Assembly (NCBI GenBank): GCA_023252015.1
Contig: JAHEXS010000069.1
Location: 1 to 6,365 of the forward strand
Origin: Candidatus Nitrosotenuis sp.
GTDB taxonomy: Archaea; Thermoproteota; Nitrososphaeria; Nitrososphaerales; Nitrosopumilaceae
DNA: 6,365 nt
Reading direction: 5' to 3'
Part shown: piece after piece, positions 1 through 5,199 of the stretch
Layout of the letters: every line of letters begins with the position of its first letter
Position numbering within the stretch: the stretch's first letter is position 1
Made by a program: the position numbers and the translations under genes
The notes under the pieces: model-generated
What the model saw: only the letters and a program-made list of their open reading frames with translations
The model's database searches: none
What the model was told of the DNA's origin: nothing

Positions 1-722
1 TACTCAAAGTAAGAAGGGATGCATACGACGGTCGCGGAAATTTTAAAATAAAATCTGAAAACGAATTAGAAAAAGCACTGAATTATTTTTCTGGAAAATC
101 ACTCATGCTCGAAAAATTTGTTGACTTTAAAATGGAAGTGTCTGTGATTGCTGCAAGAAACACCAAAGGACAGATTGCAACATATCCACTCGTGGAAAAT
201 ATTCATGAAAACAATATTTTGAAAATGACAATTGCTCCTGCAAGAGTAACAAAGGAAGTTGCGTCAGAGGCAGAAAAAATAGCAGGGAAGACTATGCAAG
301 TACTACACGGTGCAGGGGTGTTTGGAATAGAGATGTTTGTTACAAAACAAAACGGAATTTTGATAAACGAGATTGCCCCGCGTGTTCACAATTCTGGACA
401 CCACACATTGCAATCAAGTAAGACAACACAGTTTGAGCAACACTTACGCGCAATAATTGGTCTTGATCTTGGGGACACGACATTGATTCACCCAACAATC
501 ATGTACAACATTTTGGGTCCGGATGACTTTCAAGGAAAATACAAAATACCTGAGATAAAATTCGATAATCTTTACCTCAAGATGTATGGCAAGGAAGAAT
601 CGAAGCCTCAAAGAAAACTCGGCCATTTTAATTTGGTTGATGTAGATGATACGAAGGGGATAAACGGGTTACTAGAATCAATTAATTTGATAAAAGATAG
701 AATCATCCCCAGATCAACATAA
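1..722 (+). CDS. purK: N5-carboxyaminoimidazole ribonucleotide synthase, PurK (5' truncated)
   Basis: PurK is the ATP-grasp enzyme that joins bicarbonate to aminoimidazole ribonucleotide using ATP, in cytoplasmic de novo purine synthesis. The frame is open from base 3 to the TAA at 720-722, giving 239 visible residues of a family usually about 350-390 long, so the N-terminal third lies outside the window. An ATG at 105 is internal: family motifs continue upstream of it, notably YDGRGN near visible residue 8. Further on are the ATP-grasp strand LEKFVDFKMEVSV, the metal and ATP site NEIAPRVHNSGHHT, which is close to a PurK signature, and QFEQHLRAIIGLDLGDT. The C-terminal domain is complete. PurE often lies beside purK, but it is not downstream here; upstream cannot be seen. 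The next gene starts 80 bases later with its own promoter. Function is secure from motifs; the symbol is by family. Confidence 0.93.
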   Translation, partial: LKVRRDAYDGRGNFKIKSENELEKALNYFSGKSLMLEKFVDFKMEVSVIAARNTKGQIATYPLVENIHENNILKMTIAPARVTKEVASEAEKIAGKTMQVLHGAGVFGIEMFVTKQNGILINEIAPRVHNSGHHTLQSSKTTQFEQHLRAIIGLDLGDTTLIHPTIMYNILGPDDFQGKYKIPEIKFDNLYLKMYGKEESKPQRKLGHFNLVDVDDTKGINGLLESINLIKDRIIPRST

Positions 723-762
723 TTTTAGTCATGAATAAAATACAGTAAAATCTTCCATACCC

Positions 763-801
763 TCAAGCTAATATACTTGATTTACAATTCAGTTTTGTAA
801 T
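763..801 (+). promoter_or_regulatory. TATA-box promoter inside a 5-bp inverted repeat, upstream of the TrmB-like gene
   Basis: The inverted repeat TCAAG (763-767) and CTTGA (776-780) has an 8-base spacer that contains the TATA-like core TAATATACT (769-777). The core centre is 29 bases before the TTG start at 802, so the mRNA would have almost no leader. A DNA-binding protein on the repeat would block TBP. Autorepression by the TrmB-like product is an inference; the repeat and spacing are seen directly. Confidence 0.5.
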
Positions 802-1617
802 TTGCACAACAAAGACGAACTCATCACAATGCTAAAGCATTTTGACCTTGAAGAAATCGATTCTAAAATTTACATTGGCTTGCTCCAAGTAGGACCTCTT
901 TCAGTTGGAAACATTGCCGCAAAATTGGAAATCGAAAGAGGTAAGGCATACAGAGCGCTTGAGAAATTAAGAAGTACAGGATTAATCACCACAACTCTTA
1001 CAAATCCAATAATTTGCAAACCAATTGAACCGCAAGAAGCACTGATAAACATCATCAACCGTAAAGAAAACGAATTCATCACAATGCAAAAGCTTGCGAG
1101 TAAGCTCGCAGTTGATCTAAAAGATATTACAAAAAAACAGCCATCAAGTGATACTACTACTGTTTCAATAATTCAGGGGAGACATAACATTTACTCCAGA
1201 ATTGGAAAAATGCTACAAGAATCAACAGGAACAATATACATTGTTACTACAGAAAAAGATCTTATGCGAATGTATCACACCGCAATACCAGAAAAAATCA
1301 AAATTTGCAAGAATAAAGGTTGTCAGATCAGAATAATCACAGATATTGACAATTCCAACACACTTTCAATCATAGCAAAACTTGGTGCCTCGGAAATAAG
1401 AATAGGCAAACTTCCATCAAAGAGCAGAATGGTAGTAGAGGATCAAAAACATGTTATAATGTCAGGCGGATTTAGTGAGACCATGGACATGAATGACGAT
1501 AACGACTCTGTTTTGGACAGCAATTCAATTGAGATGACAAACAACATGTACAGTCTTTGTGAACATCTTTGGAAGCGCTCAAAGGCAATTGAACTAATGA
1601 AAAAAATCGCAAAATAG
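802..1617 (+). CDS. TrmB-family transcriptional regulator
   Basis: This is a 271-residue cytoplasmic DNA-binding regulator. Residues about 7-65 form a TrmB-type winged helix-turn-helix: the first helix carries DLEEIDSKIYIGLL, then LSVGNIAAKLEIERGKAYRALEKLRSTGLI holds the turn, recognition helix and the start of the wing. A linker helix (about 80-110) leads to a C-terminal effector domain (about 120-260) with alternating strands and helices such as GTIYIVTT and CQIRIITDI, like the TrmB C-terminal domain that binds sugars in some relatives. The ligand here is unknown. The TTG at 802 is chosen because a TATA box lies 29 bases upstream and TrmB proteins usually have a few residues before the first helix; an ATG at 829 is the alternative. 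An inverted repeat over its own TATA box suggests autoregulation. Family call is strong; the regulon is unknown. Confidence 0.88.
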   Translation: MHNKDELITMLKHFDLEEIDSKIYIGLLQVGPLSVGNIAAKLEIERGKAYRALEKLRSTGLITTTLTNPIICKPIEPQEALINIINRKENEFITMQKLASKLAVDLKDITKKQPSSDTTTVSIIQGRHNIYSRIGKMLQESTGTIYIVTTEKDLMRMYHTAIPEKIKICKNKGCQIRIITDIDNSNTLSIIAKLGASEIRIGKLPSKSRMVVEDQKHVIMSGGFSETMDMNDDNDSVLDSNSIEMTNNMYSLCEHLWKRSKAIELMKKIAK

Positions 1618-1648
1618 GCATTCCAATAAACTACGTTTAAACAAAAAA

Positions 1649-1664
1649 CTCAAGCTTATCATTA
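1649..1664 (+). promoter_or_regulatory. Putative promoter of the prepilin peptidase gene
   Basis: CTCAAGCT (1649-1656) repeats exactly the 8 bases at 762-769 in front of the TrmB-like gene. In both places it runs straight into an AT-rich TATA-like stretch, here TTATCATTA (1656-1664). Transcription would start near 1686, leaving about 12 bases before the ATG at 1698. The shared bases could be a common operator half-site or simply a BRE-like element. Confidence 0.35.
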
Positions 1665-1697
1665 AATGAACCCCAATTTCAATAAATCCGAAGGGCA

Positions 1698-2393
1698 ATG
1701 TCGGAACTAGCACACCTAGATCAAATTAGGATTATCTTATCAGTTACGATGCTTGGAATTGCCACTGCATCAGATATTAAAAAAAGAGAAATCAGCGACA
1801 TAATTTGGATAATTTTCGGTGCAATAGGAGTTGCCATAGTTTTGCTTGGAACGGATTTGAATCAAGAACTACCCAAAATCGGAATCTCGTTGATTATCGC
1901 ACCATTTGTCTTACTAATATGGAGAATTGGCCTGTTTGGAGGAGCAGACGCTTTTGCCCTAATAGTGCTGGCAGTTCTTGCACCAAGCGTCACCCTGACT
2001 GCAAATACAATAACGCCATTTACTACTCTGACAAATGCTGTTTTAATGTCAATAGTTCCAATGCTCATCAACGTTACAAGAAATGTAGTGCTACTTGCAA
2101 CAAAAAATAACATTTTTGAGGGTTTTGATGAAACCGCAAAAAAGAAAATTATCGCAATGTTCATAGGATATAGAGCCGTAAATCCCAAATTCAGCTTTTC
2201 AATTGAGCGGAAAATTGGAAATCAAAAGAAACTAAATTTCTCACTACAGCATGCTGAAAACACGGCTTTTTGTCAGAAAACAGACACGTGGGTCACACCA
2301 GGTATCCCATACATGATATTCATAACGGCAGGTTTTGTAGTACAGCTGGTTTATGGGGACATCATAATGAGCGGTTTTAGCGCTTTTCACTAG
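1698..2393 (+). CDS. Archaeal type IV prepilin / preflagellin peptidase (A24 family, FlaK/PibD-like)
   Basis: This is an integral membrane aspartic protease that removes the short signal peptide of type IV pilin-like and archaellin precursors on the cytoplasmic face of the membrane. Length is 231 residues. The two catalytic aspartates are both present: D26 in ATASDIKKREISD after the first helix, and D84 in GLFGGADAF, the archaeal version of the GxGD motif. About six hydrophobic segments are visible (near residues 10-25, 33-51, 61-77, 84-96, 110-134 and 203-227). A hydrophilic stretch at about 135-195 precedes a conserved-looking TWVTPGIP (197-204) and the last helix, as in FlaK. The ATG start leaves a normal N-terminal helix. 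No pilin, archaellin or secretion ATPase gene is nearby, so its substrates are encoded elsewhere. Family call is strong; the exact substrate is inferred. Confidence 0.88.
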   Translation: MSELAHLDQIRIILSVTMLGIATASDIKKREISDIIWIIFGAIGVAIVLLGTDLNQELPKIGISLIIAPFVLLIWRIGLFGGADAFALIVLAVLAPSVTLTANTITPFTTLTNAVLMSIVPMLINVTRNVVLLATKNNIFEGFDETAKKKIIAMFIGYRAVNPKFSFSIERKIGNQKKLNFSLQHAENTAFCQKTDTWVTPGIPYMIFITAGFVVQLVYGDIIMSGFSAFH

Positions 2394-2410
2394 ATATGCC
2401 ATACCGAGTA

Positions 2411-2433
2411 AATTTTTCAAATTTGTTTGTTTG
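2411..2433 (+). terminator. T-rich archaeal-type terminator after the prepilin peptidase
   Basis: Eighteen bases past the TAG stop lies a run of T clusters (TTTTT, TTT, TTT, TTT, separated by one to four bases). Archaeal polymerase terminates on such U-rich tracts without a hairpin. It lies between the peptidase gene and the promoter of the kinase gene, which supports separate transcripts. Confidence 0.4.
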
Positions 2434-2449
2434 ATTATGACAAGCACAT

Positions 2450-2479
2450 GATAATACCAAATAAGTAAATCAGAAAAAA
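2450..2479 (+). promoter_or_regulatory. Putative TATA box for the histidine kinase gene
   Basis: ATAATACCA (2451-2459) is centred about 25 bases before the GTG at 2480, the same spacing seen at other leaderless genes in this window. It favours GTG 2480, or a very short leader before ATG 2486. CAAGC at 2441 precedes it, as in the two promoters upstream. Confidence 0.35.
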
Positions 2480-3526
2480 GTGGAAATGTCAGATCAATCC
2501 TCCTATTTTGAAAAATTCTCGGGGCTTACTGGAAAGACGATAACCGAATTAGACCAAGCAAAGATGGAAGTTGAGGAGAGAGGAAATCAATTACAAGAAC
2601 TGGCAAACCAGTCCAATGCCAGATTCAACGAGGTAATGAAAATGAATCTTGGACTGAAAGAGAAAATTGAGTTTTTGCAAGACCTTACAACAAATATAAG
2701 CATCAGAAATGAAGAGCTGGAAAAACACAACCAAGAATTAGAAAAACAGAAAATAGAAAACAGCAATCTAGCAATTGATCTTAAAAAGAATTTAGAAAAA
2801 GTAGTCTTAAAAGAAAAAGAGTTAGAACTTCAAAAGGATCAGCTAGAAAGACAGGTAAACGAAAAAACCGACGAATTAATCAAATCACAAAAACTTGCAA
2901 TAATTGGCGAACTTGCATCAAGAATGGCACATGACCTAAGAAACCCATTATCAACAATCAAAAATGTAATTGAGGTAATGGAAAATAAGCAAAAGATCCG
3001 AATTGAGGAAAAAATTGTTTACTACGGCAAGCTGCACAGGGCAATAGAAAGAATTTCACATCAGGTAGACGATGTCTTAGAATACGGACGCTCAACACAA
3101 CTCAATTTACAGACATGCCAAATTACAAAATTGATCAATCAATCAATATCAGATGGAAATTTTTCAAATGACGTTAAAATTAATGTTGAGAATAGTGAAA
3201 TGAAAATAAACGTAGATACGATAAAAATGGAGGCGGTTTTTACAAATCTTTTGGTCAATGCAGTTCAGGCAATGATTAACAAAGGGACAATCAATGTAAG
3301 AATACTAGATAATGGTGCAAACGCAATAATCGCGTTTGAGGATTCTGGTCCTGGAATTCCTCAAGAGGTACTGCCAAAAATATTTGATCCGTTGTTCACA
3401 ACAAAACAAACGGGAACTGGTCTCGGCTTGTCAATTTGCAAAAAAATTATTGAGCAGCACGGTGGAAGCATTGTGGCGAAGAACAGCCCAACAACATTCA
3501 TTATCAGACTGCCAAAGAACTTTTAG
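2480..3526 (+). CDS. Soluble sensor histidine kinase with N-terminal coiled coil
   Basis: This is a two-component kinase that should autophosphorylate on histidine and pass the phosphate to a response regulator not encoded in this window. Length is 348 residues from GTG 2480; ATG 2486 would remove two. Residues about 20-140 are a charged, Glu/Lys/Gln-rich heptad-like coiled coil with no membrane helix, so the protein is cytoplasmic or bound to a partner. The HisKA dimerisation helix follows, with LAIIGELASRMAHDLRNPLS and the phospho-acceptor H151. The HATPase domain shows the N-box NLLVNAVQAM (N256, N260), the G1 box DSGPGIP (288-294), the F-box IFDPLFTTK and the G2 box GTGLGL (312-317). All catalytic motifs are intact. 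There is no PAS, GAF, HAMP or receiver domain, so what it senses is not apparent. The kinase core resembles bacterial NtrB-like enzymes, which suggests ancestral transfer from bacteria (inference). Confidence 0.92.
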   Translation: MEMSDQSSYFEKFSGLTGKTITELDQAKMEVEERGNQLQELANQSNARFNEVMKMNLGLKEKIEFLQDLTTNISIRNEELEKHNQELEKQKIENSNLAIDLKKNLEKVVLKEKELELQKDQLERQVNEKTDELIKSQKLAIIGELASRMAHDLRNPLSTIKNVIEVMENKQKIRIEEKIVYYGKLHRAIERISHQVDDVLEYGRSTQLNLQTCQITKLINQSISDGNFSNDVKINVENSEMKINVDTIKMEAVFTNLLVNAVQAMINKGTINVRILDNGANAIIAFEDSGPGIPQEVLPKIFDPLFTTKQTGTGLGLSICKKIIEQHGGSIVAKNSPTTFIIRLPKNF

Positions 3527-3533
3527 AATACGT

Positions 3534-3555
3534 CGAAAAAAACAGTTGATTTTCG
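3534..3555 (+). terminator. Weak hairpin downstream of the kinase gene
   Basis: CGAAAA (3534-3539) can pair with TTTTCG (3550-3555) across a 10-base loop, 7 bases after the kinase stop. A short T run follows only at about 3594-3598. The stem is AT-rich and weak, so this is a tentative end-of-transcript signal. Confidence 0.2.
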
Positions 3556-3622
3556 CAGGACCAATTTAGACAAATAAATACAACTTGAGACGATTTTTGT
3601 AGAATAACTGAAACCAGCACGG

Positions 3623-3652
3623 TTTATTAATTAATTAAACTGACGGCGAATC
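3623..3652 (+). promoter_or_regulatory. Strong TATA box, leaderless promoter of the three-gene operon
   Basis: TTTATTAAT (3623-3631) is the most canonical archaeal TATA element in the window. Its centre is 26 bases before the A of the ATG at 3653, so the transcript should start at or next to the first codon. No ribosome-binding site is visible, which fits a leaderless mRNA. Confidence 0.6.
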
Positions 3653-4036
3653 ATGGCAATAAAAGCAGCTCTAATTATGACAGGAATTTCAATAGTATTA
3701 CTTGTGATATATGGAGCAGATGTTGCTGCAGGTGGCGGAACAGGAACAGGATTTTTGCAGTTTGATCACAAAGTAAGAGGAATGGCATTAGGCGGCCCTG
3801 CAATGATATTGCCAATAATAGGATTTTTCATATCAAGAAAAGAGTCATCAAAACCACTTGCGATCATGTTGTTTGTGGCAGGAATTTTGATAATAATTGG
3901 AGGCGCAGTTGTAATTTCAATACCGCCTTCAGCAGAATCTACCAGTACTGGAAGAAACGCAATTGCAGAATCTGTACCACTAATTGGTGTCGGAGCATTC
4001 ATCATTGGACTCGGAGTAGTAAAAATCCGAAAATAA
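3653..4036 (+). CDS. Small four-helix membrane protein of unknown function
   Basis: I do not recognise this 127-residue protein. It shows four hydrophobic segments at about residues 5-26, 44-61, 68-91 and 107-123. The first and second are joined by a Gly-rich loop (AAGGGTGTG, then FDHKVRG); the second and third by a short basic loop (SRKESSKP); the third and fourth by a polar Ser/Thr loop. The C-terminus is basic (KIRK), suggesting that it faces the cytoplasm. There is no cleavable signal peptide or catalytic motif. The ATG start is fixed by a TATA box 26 bases upstream. It is the first gene of an operon: the zinc-ribbon gene begins 1 base after its TAA and a DedA gene follows. The context suggests a membrane role linked to the DedA protein, but this is inference. 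Confidence 0.8.
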   Translation: MAIKAALIMTGISIVLLVIYGADVAAGGGTGTGFLQFDHKVRGMALGGPAMILPIIGFFISRKESSKPLAIMLFVAGILIIIGGAVVISIPPSAESTSTGRNAIAESVPLIGVGAFIIGLGVVKIRK

Positions 4037-4037
4037 T

Positions 4038-4169
4038 ATGACAGTCTGCGCCAAATGCAACAAAGATACAAACAAAACATACGAGTGCACACACACCAAT
4101 GATCAGGAATATTGTACAGAGTGCTATACAGAACTTCACTACTACCTAACTGAGAATGAAAGTTGCTAG
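4038..4169 (+). CDS. Very small zinc-ribbon-like protein (43 residues)
   Basis: ATG 4038 to TAG 4167-4169 encodes 43 residues. Two metal-binding knuckles are visible: C4-AK-C7 (CAKC) and C26-TE-C29 (CTEC). An extra cysteine (C17) and histidines H19 and H34 could assist, and the last residue is also cysteine. The two CxxC pairs, 18 residues apart, suggest one Zn(II) bound by four cysteines, as in rubredoxin-like or treble-clef knuckles. The fold and metal are inferred. The gene starts 1 base after the membrane-protein stop, and its end overlaps the DedA start by 7 bases, so it is almost certainly co-translated with both neighbours. It could be a regulator or assembly factor for the membrane proteins. 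The ORF has the same AT-rich codon style as its neighbours. Confidence 0.78.
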   Translation: MTVCAKCNKDTNKTYECTHTNDQEYCTECYTELHYYLTENESC

Positions 4170-4687
4170 AAATACAAGCACTGGTTCAATGGATAACTTC
4201 ACTAGTATCAGATTATCTGTATGGCGGAGTATTCATCGGTGCAATAATTGCAACCACCGTACCAGTAATACCAAGTGAGGCGCTGTATCCGTTAGCTGGC
4301 TTTGTGGCATCACAAAATCACATGAATCTGTTTGAAGTAATACTAGTTGGAATTTCTGGTGGTGCAGGTGCTACAGTTGCATCTATCGCATTGTATGTAA
4401 TTTCATTGAAGCTTGGACGAGACGCAATTCTAAAACACCTAAGACACACAAGAATTTCAGAAAAACACCTAGCAAAGGCAGAGCGATGGTTTGAGAAATA
4501 TGGAGAAAAAATGGTCTTTTTTTGCAGAATGGTGCCAGTATTGAGGGAATTGATATCAATTCCTGCAGGCGTACTTGGAATGAGGCCAGTAAAATTCCTC
4601 ATCTACACCTTTGCGGGCTCTTGTATCTGGAGTACGGGGCTTACTATTTTTGGCTTTTATTTTGGCAAAACGATAAAGATTTTCTAA
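4163..4687 (+). CDS. DedA-family membrane protein (SNARE-associated/VTT domain)
   Basis: DedA proteins are multi-helix membrane proteins linked to lipid carrier flipping and proton-dependent membrane homeostasis; the exact substrate here is unknown. Length is 174 residues, slightly shorter than the usual 190-220. Family marks are IPSEALYPLAGF near the N-terminus with an acidic E39, the motif FFCRMVPVLRELISIPAG with R122 and R128 (same spacing as the essential arginine pair in bacterial DedA proteins), and a C-terminal helix with the small-residue and tryptophan pattern GSCIWSTGL. About four or five hydrophobic segments, some of them re-entrant, are visible. The start is TTG 4163: an in-frame stop at 4157 excludes anything further upstream, and the next methionine (codon 54) would delete the E39 motif. 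The start lies inside the last codons of the zinc-ribbon gene, indicating translational coupling. Confidence 0.88.
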   Translation: MLEIQALVQWITSLVSDYLYGGVFIGAIIATTVPVIPSEALYPLAGFVASQNHMNLFEVILVGISGGAGATVASIALYVISLKLGRDAILKHLRHTRISEKHLAKAERWFEKYGEKMVFFCRMVPVLRELISIPAGVLGMRPVKFLIYTFAGSCIWSTGLTIFGFYFGKTIKIF

Positions 4688-4691
4688 ATTC

Positions 4692-4731
4692 AAAACAGAT
4701 GTCAAGGAATTAATCTGTGAGGCTCTGTTTT
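4692..4731 (+). terminator. Inverted repeat after the DedA gene, possible terminator
   Basis: AAAACAGA (4692-4699) is the exact reverse complement of TCTGTTTT (4724-4731), beginning 5 bases after the DedA stop. A competing stem, ACAGAT (4695-4700) with ATCTGT (4713-4718), is also possible. The right arm ends in TTTT, so an operon-end hairpin is plausible, although archaea rarely need one. Confidence 0.35.
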
Positions 4732-4768
4732 ATCAGACAATGATTAATTTGGCAGAATGAGATTTTTG

Positions 4769-4870
4769 TTATAAGGGTTGATCCTGCGCAAGAGTGTCTG
4801 GAATATTTGAACGGGTAGGACGTGTGGTCGTTGGGGTACGGGTTTGGTATCCCCAGTCCACAGATATCAT
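4769..4870 (-). CDS. Candidate micro-protein in a GC-rich island (30-33 residues)
   Basis: On the minus strand, ATG at 4870 (or GTG at 4861) opens a frame that ends with TAA at 4771-4769. The product is 33 residues from ATG or 30 from GTG. It is rich in Thr, Pro and Arg: it begins near DWGYQTRTPTTTRPTR and ends SNIPDTLAQDQPL, with no cysteine and no membrane segment. The AT-rich element TAATATTAA (4881-4889) lies 24 bases upstream of the GTG, the leaderless spacing seen at other genes in this window. The GC content jumps exactly over this frame and falls on both sides. Arginine codons are CGT rather than the AGA used elsewhere, which argues either for a different origin or for a non-coding RNA. 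I do not recognise a family. The competing reading is a structured RNA or terminator on the plus strand. Confidence 0.4.
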   Translation of the reverse strand: MISVDWGYQTRTPTTTRPTRSNIPDTLAQDQPL

Positions 4871-4881
4871 TTAATTTTTTT
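4774..4881 (+). ncRNA. Alternative reading: structured RNA or terminator hairpin with T run
   Basis: On the plus strand the same GC-rich island folds well. TGTGG (4823-4827) pairs with CCACA (4858-4862), and inside it TGGGG plus TAC (4832-4839) pairs with GTA, a bulged T, and CCCCA (4847-4855), leaving a 7-base loop. AGGG/TCCT (4774-4785) forms a small hairpin with a TTGA loop. A run of seven T (4875-4881) follows. A TATA-like TTTGTTATA (4765-4773) could start a transcript near 4795. This could be a small RNA or the transcription end of the DedA operon. It is mutually exclusive, as a main explanation, with the minus-strand micro-protein. Confidence 0.3.
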
Positions 4882-4891
4882 AATATTAAAG
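4881..4891 (-). promoter_or_regulatory. TATA-like element for the minus-strand micro-ORF
   Basis: TAATATTAA (4881-4889) is palindromic, so it has no intrinsic direction. On the minus strand its centre lies 24 bases before the GTG at 4861, matching a leaderless start. The element is AT-rich in an AT-rich region, so chance is possible. Confidence 0.3.
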
Positions 4892-4924
4892 ATGTGCGAA
4901 GAAATTATCAGTATTCAAATTATG

Positions 4925-5023
4925 AAACTAGCATAAATCCTAAGCATTCGTTATATCTTTTGGAATATTAATCCAGTTTAACGGTCAGTATCCAGATAAC
5001 ACATACACTGCAGATGCTAGTTT
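4925..5023. repeat. Ten-base inverted repeat with a 79-base spacer
   Basis: AAACTAGCAT (4925-4934) is the exact reverse complement of ATGCTAGTTT (5014-5023). The right arm covers the stop codon of the minus-strand CxxC gene (5017-5019), and the left arm lies in otherwise featureless AT-rich DNA. The stretch between the arms holds a TATA-like TTATATC (4950-4956) and no gene I can support. The role is unknown; it could be a mobile-element remnant or a 3' end structure. Confidence 0.35.
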
Positions 5024-5157
5024 AATCTCATGTTGACGTTACATTTCTCACAAATACCATACAGTTCACCATACTCACTTATCTCAGACACCAAAAAGTT
5101 TTTTGGGATTTTACAATATTCACAGTACTTTGTTACCTTATCTCCTAATTTTGTCAT
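5017..5157 (-). CDS. Very small zinc-ribbon-like protein (46 residues), minus strand
   Basis: On the minus strand, ATG at 5157 to TAG at 5019-5017 encodes 46 residues. The sequence opens MTKLGDKVTKYCEYC and carries two clean CxxC pairs, C12-EY-C15 and C36-EK-C39, separated by 20 residues that include SEYGELYG. This pattern is typical of a single-zinc ribbon that coordinates one metal through four cysteines; zinc is inferred. It has no membrane segment. A TATA-like AT element (plus-strand 5189-5197) gives a start near 5167 and a leader of about 10 bases. A TTG 15 bases upstream in the same frame is a less likely start. It is the only well-supported minus-strand gene in the window. It could bind nucleic acid or act as a small adaptor; no function can be assigned. 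It differs in spacing and sequence from the zinc-ribbon gene at 4038. Confidence 0.7.
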   Translation of the reverse strand: MTKLGDKVTKYCEYCKIPKNFLVSEISEYGELYGICEKCNVNMRLN

Positions 5158-5185
5158 TCTTTCTAATTCCAATTTTCAAAAAACA

Positions 5186-5199
5186 GTAATTAAATTTAG
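5186..5199 (-). promoter_or_regulatory. TATA-like element for the minus-strand CxxC gene
   Basis: Read on the minus strand the sequence is CTAAATTTAATTAC, with an AAATTTAAT core centred 36 bases before the ATG at 5157. Transcription starting 26 bases on would leave a leader of about 10 bases. Confidence 0.35.

Noticed and set aside
105..107. ATG 105 as the purK start
   Set aside because: The same frame is open to the window edge and carries the family motif YDGRGN upstream of this ATG, so the gene is truncated by the window rather than starting here.
1805..2110. Overlapping plus-strand and minus-strand frames across the prepilin peptidase gene
   Set aside because: They lie inside a gene with clear catalytic motifs and show no domain features; they are shadows.
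4522..4713. Plus-strand frame of 63 codons at the end of the DedA gene
   Set aside because: It overlaps the conserved arginine motif of DedA in another frame and has no motif or promoter of its own.
4776..4787. Start of a 16S rRNA gene
   Set aside because: Only 12 bases match; the sequence diverges at once and no other rRNA segment follows.
4790..4870. tRNA gene in the GC-rich island
   Set aside because: GGGTTTGGTATCCC and, on the other strand, GTTCAAAT look like T-arm pieces, but the flanking bases do not form the 5-bp T stem and no acceptor or anticodon arm fits.
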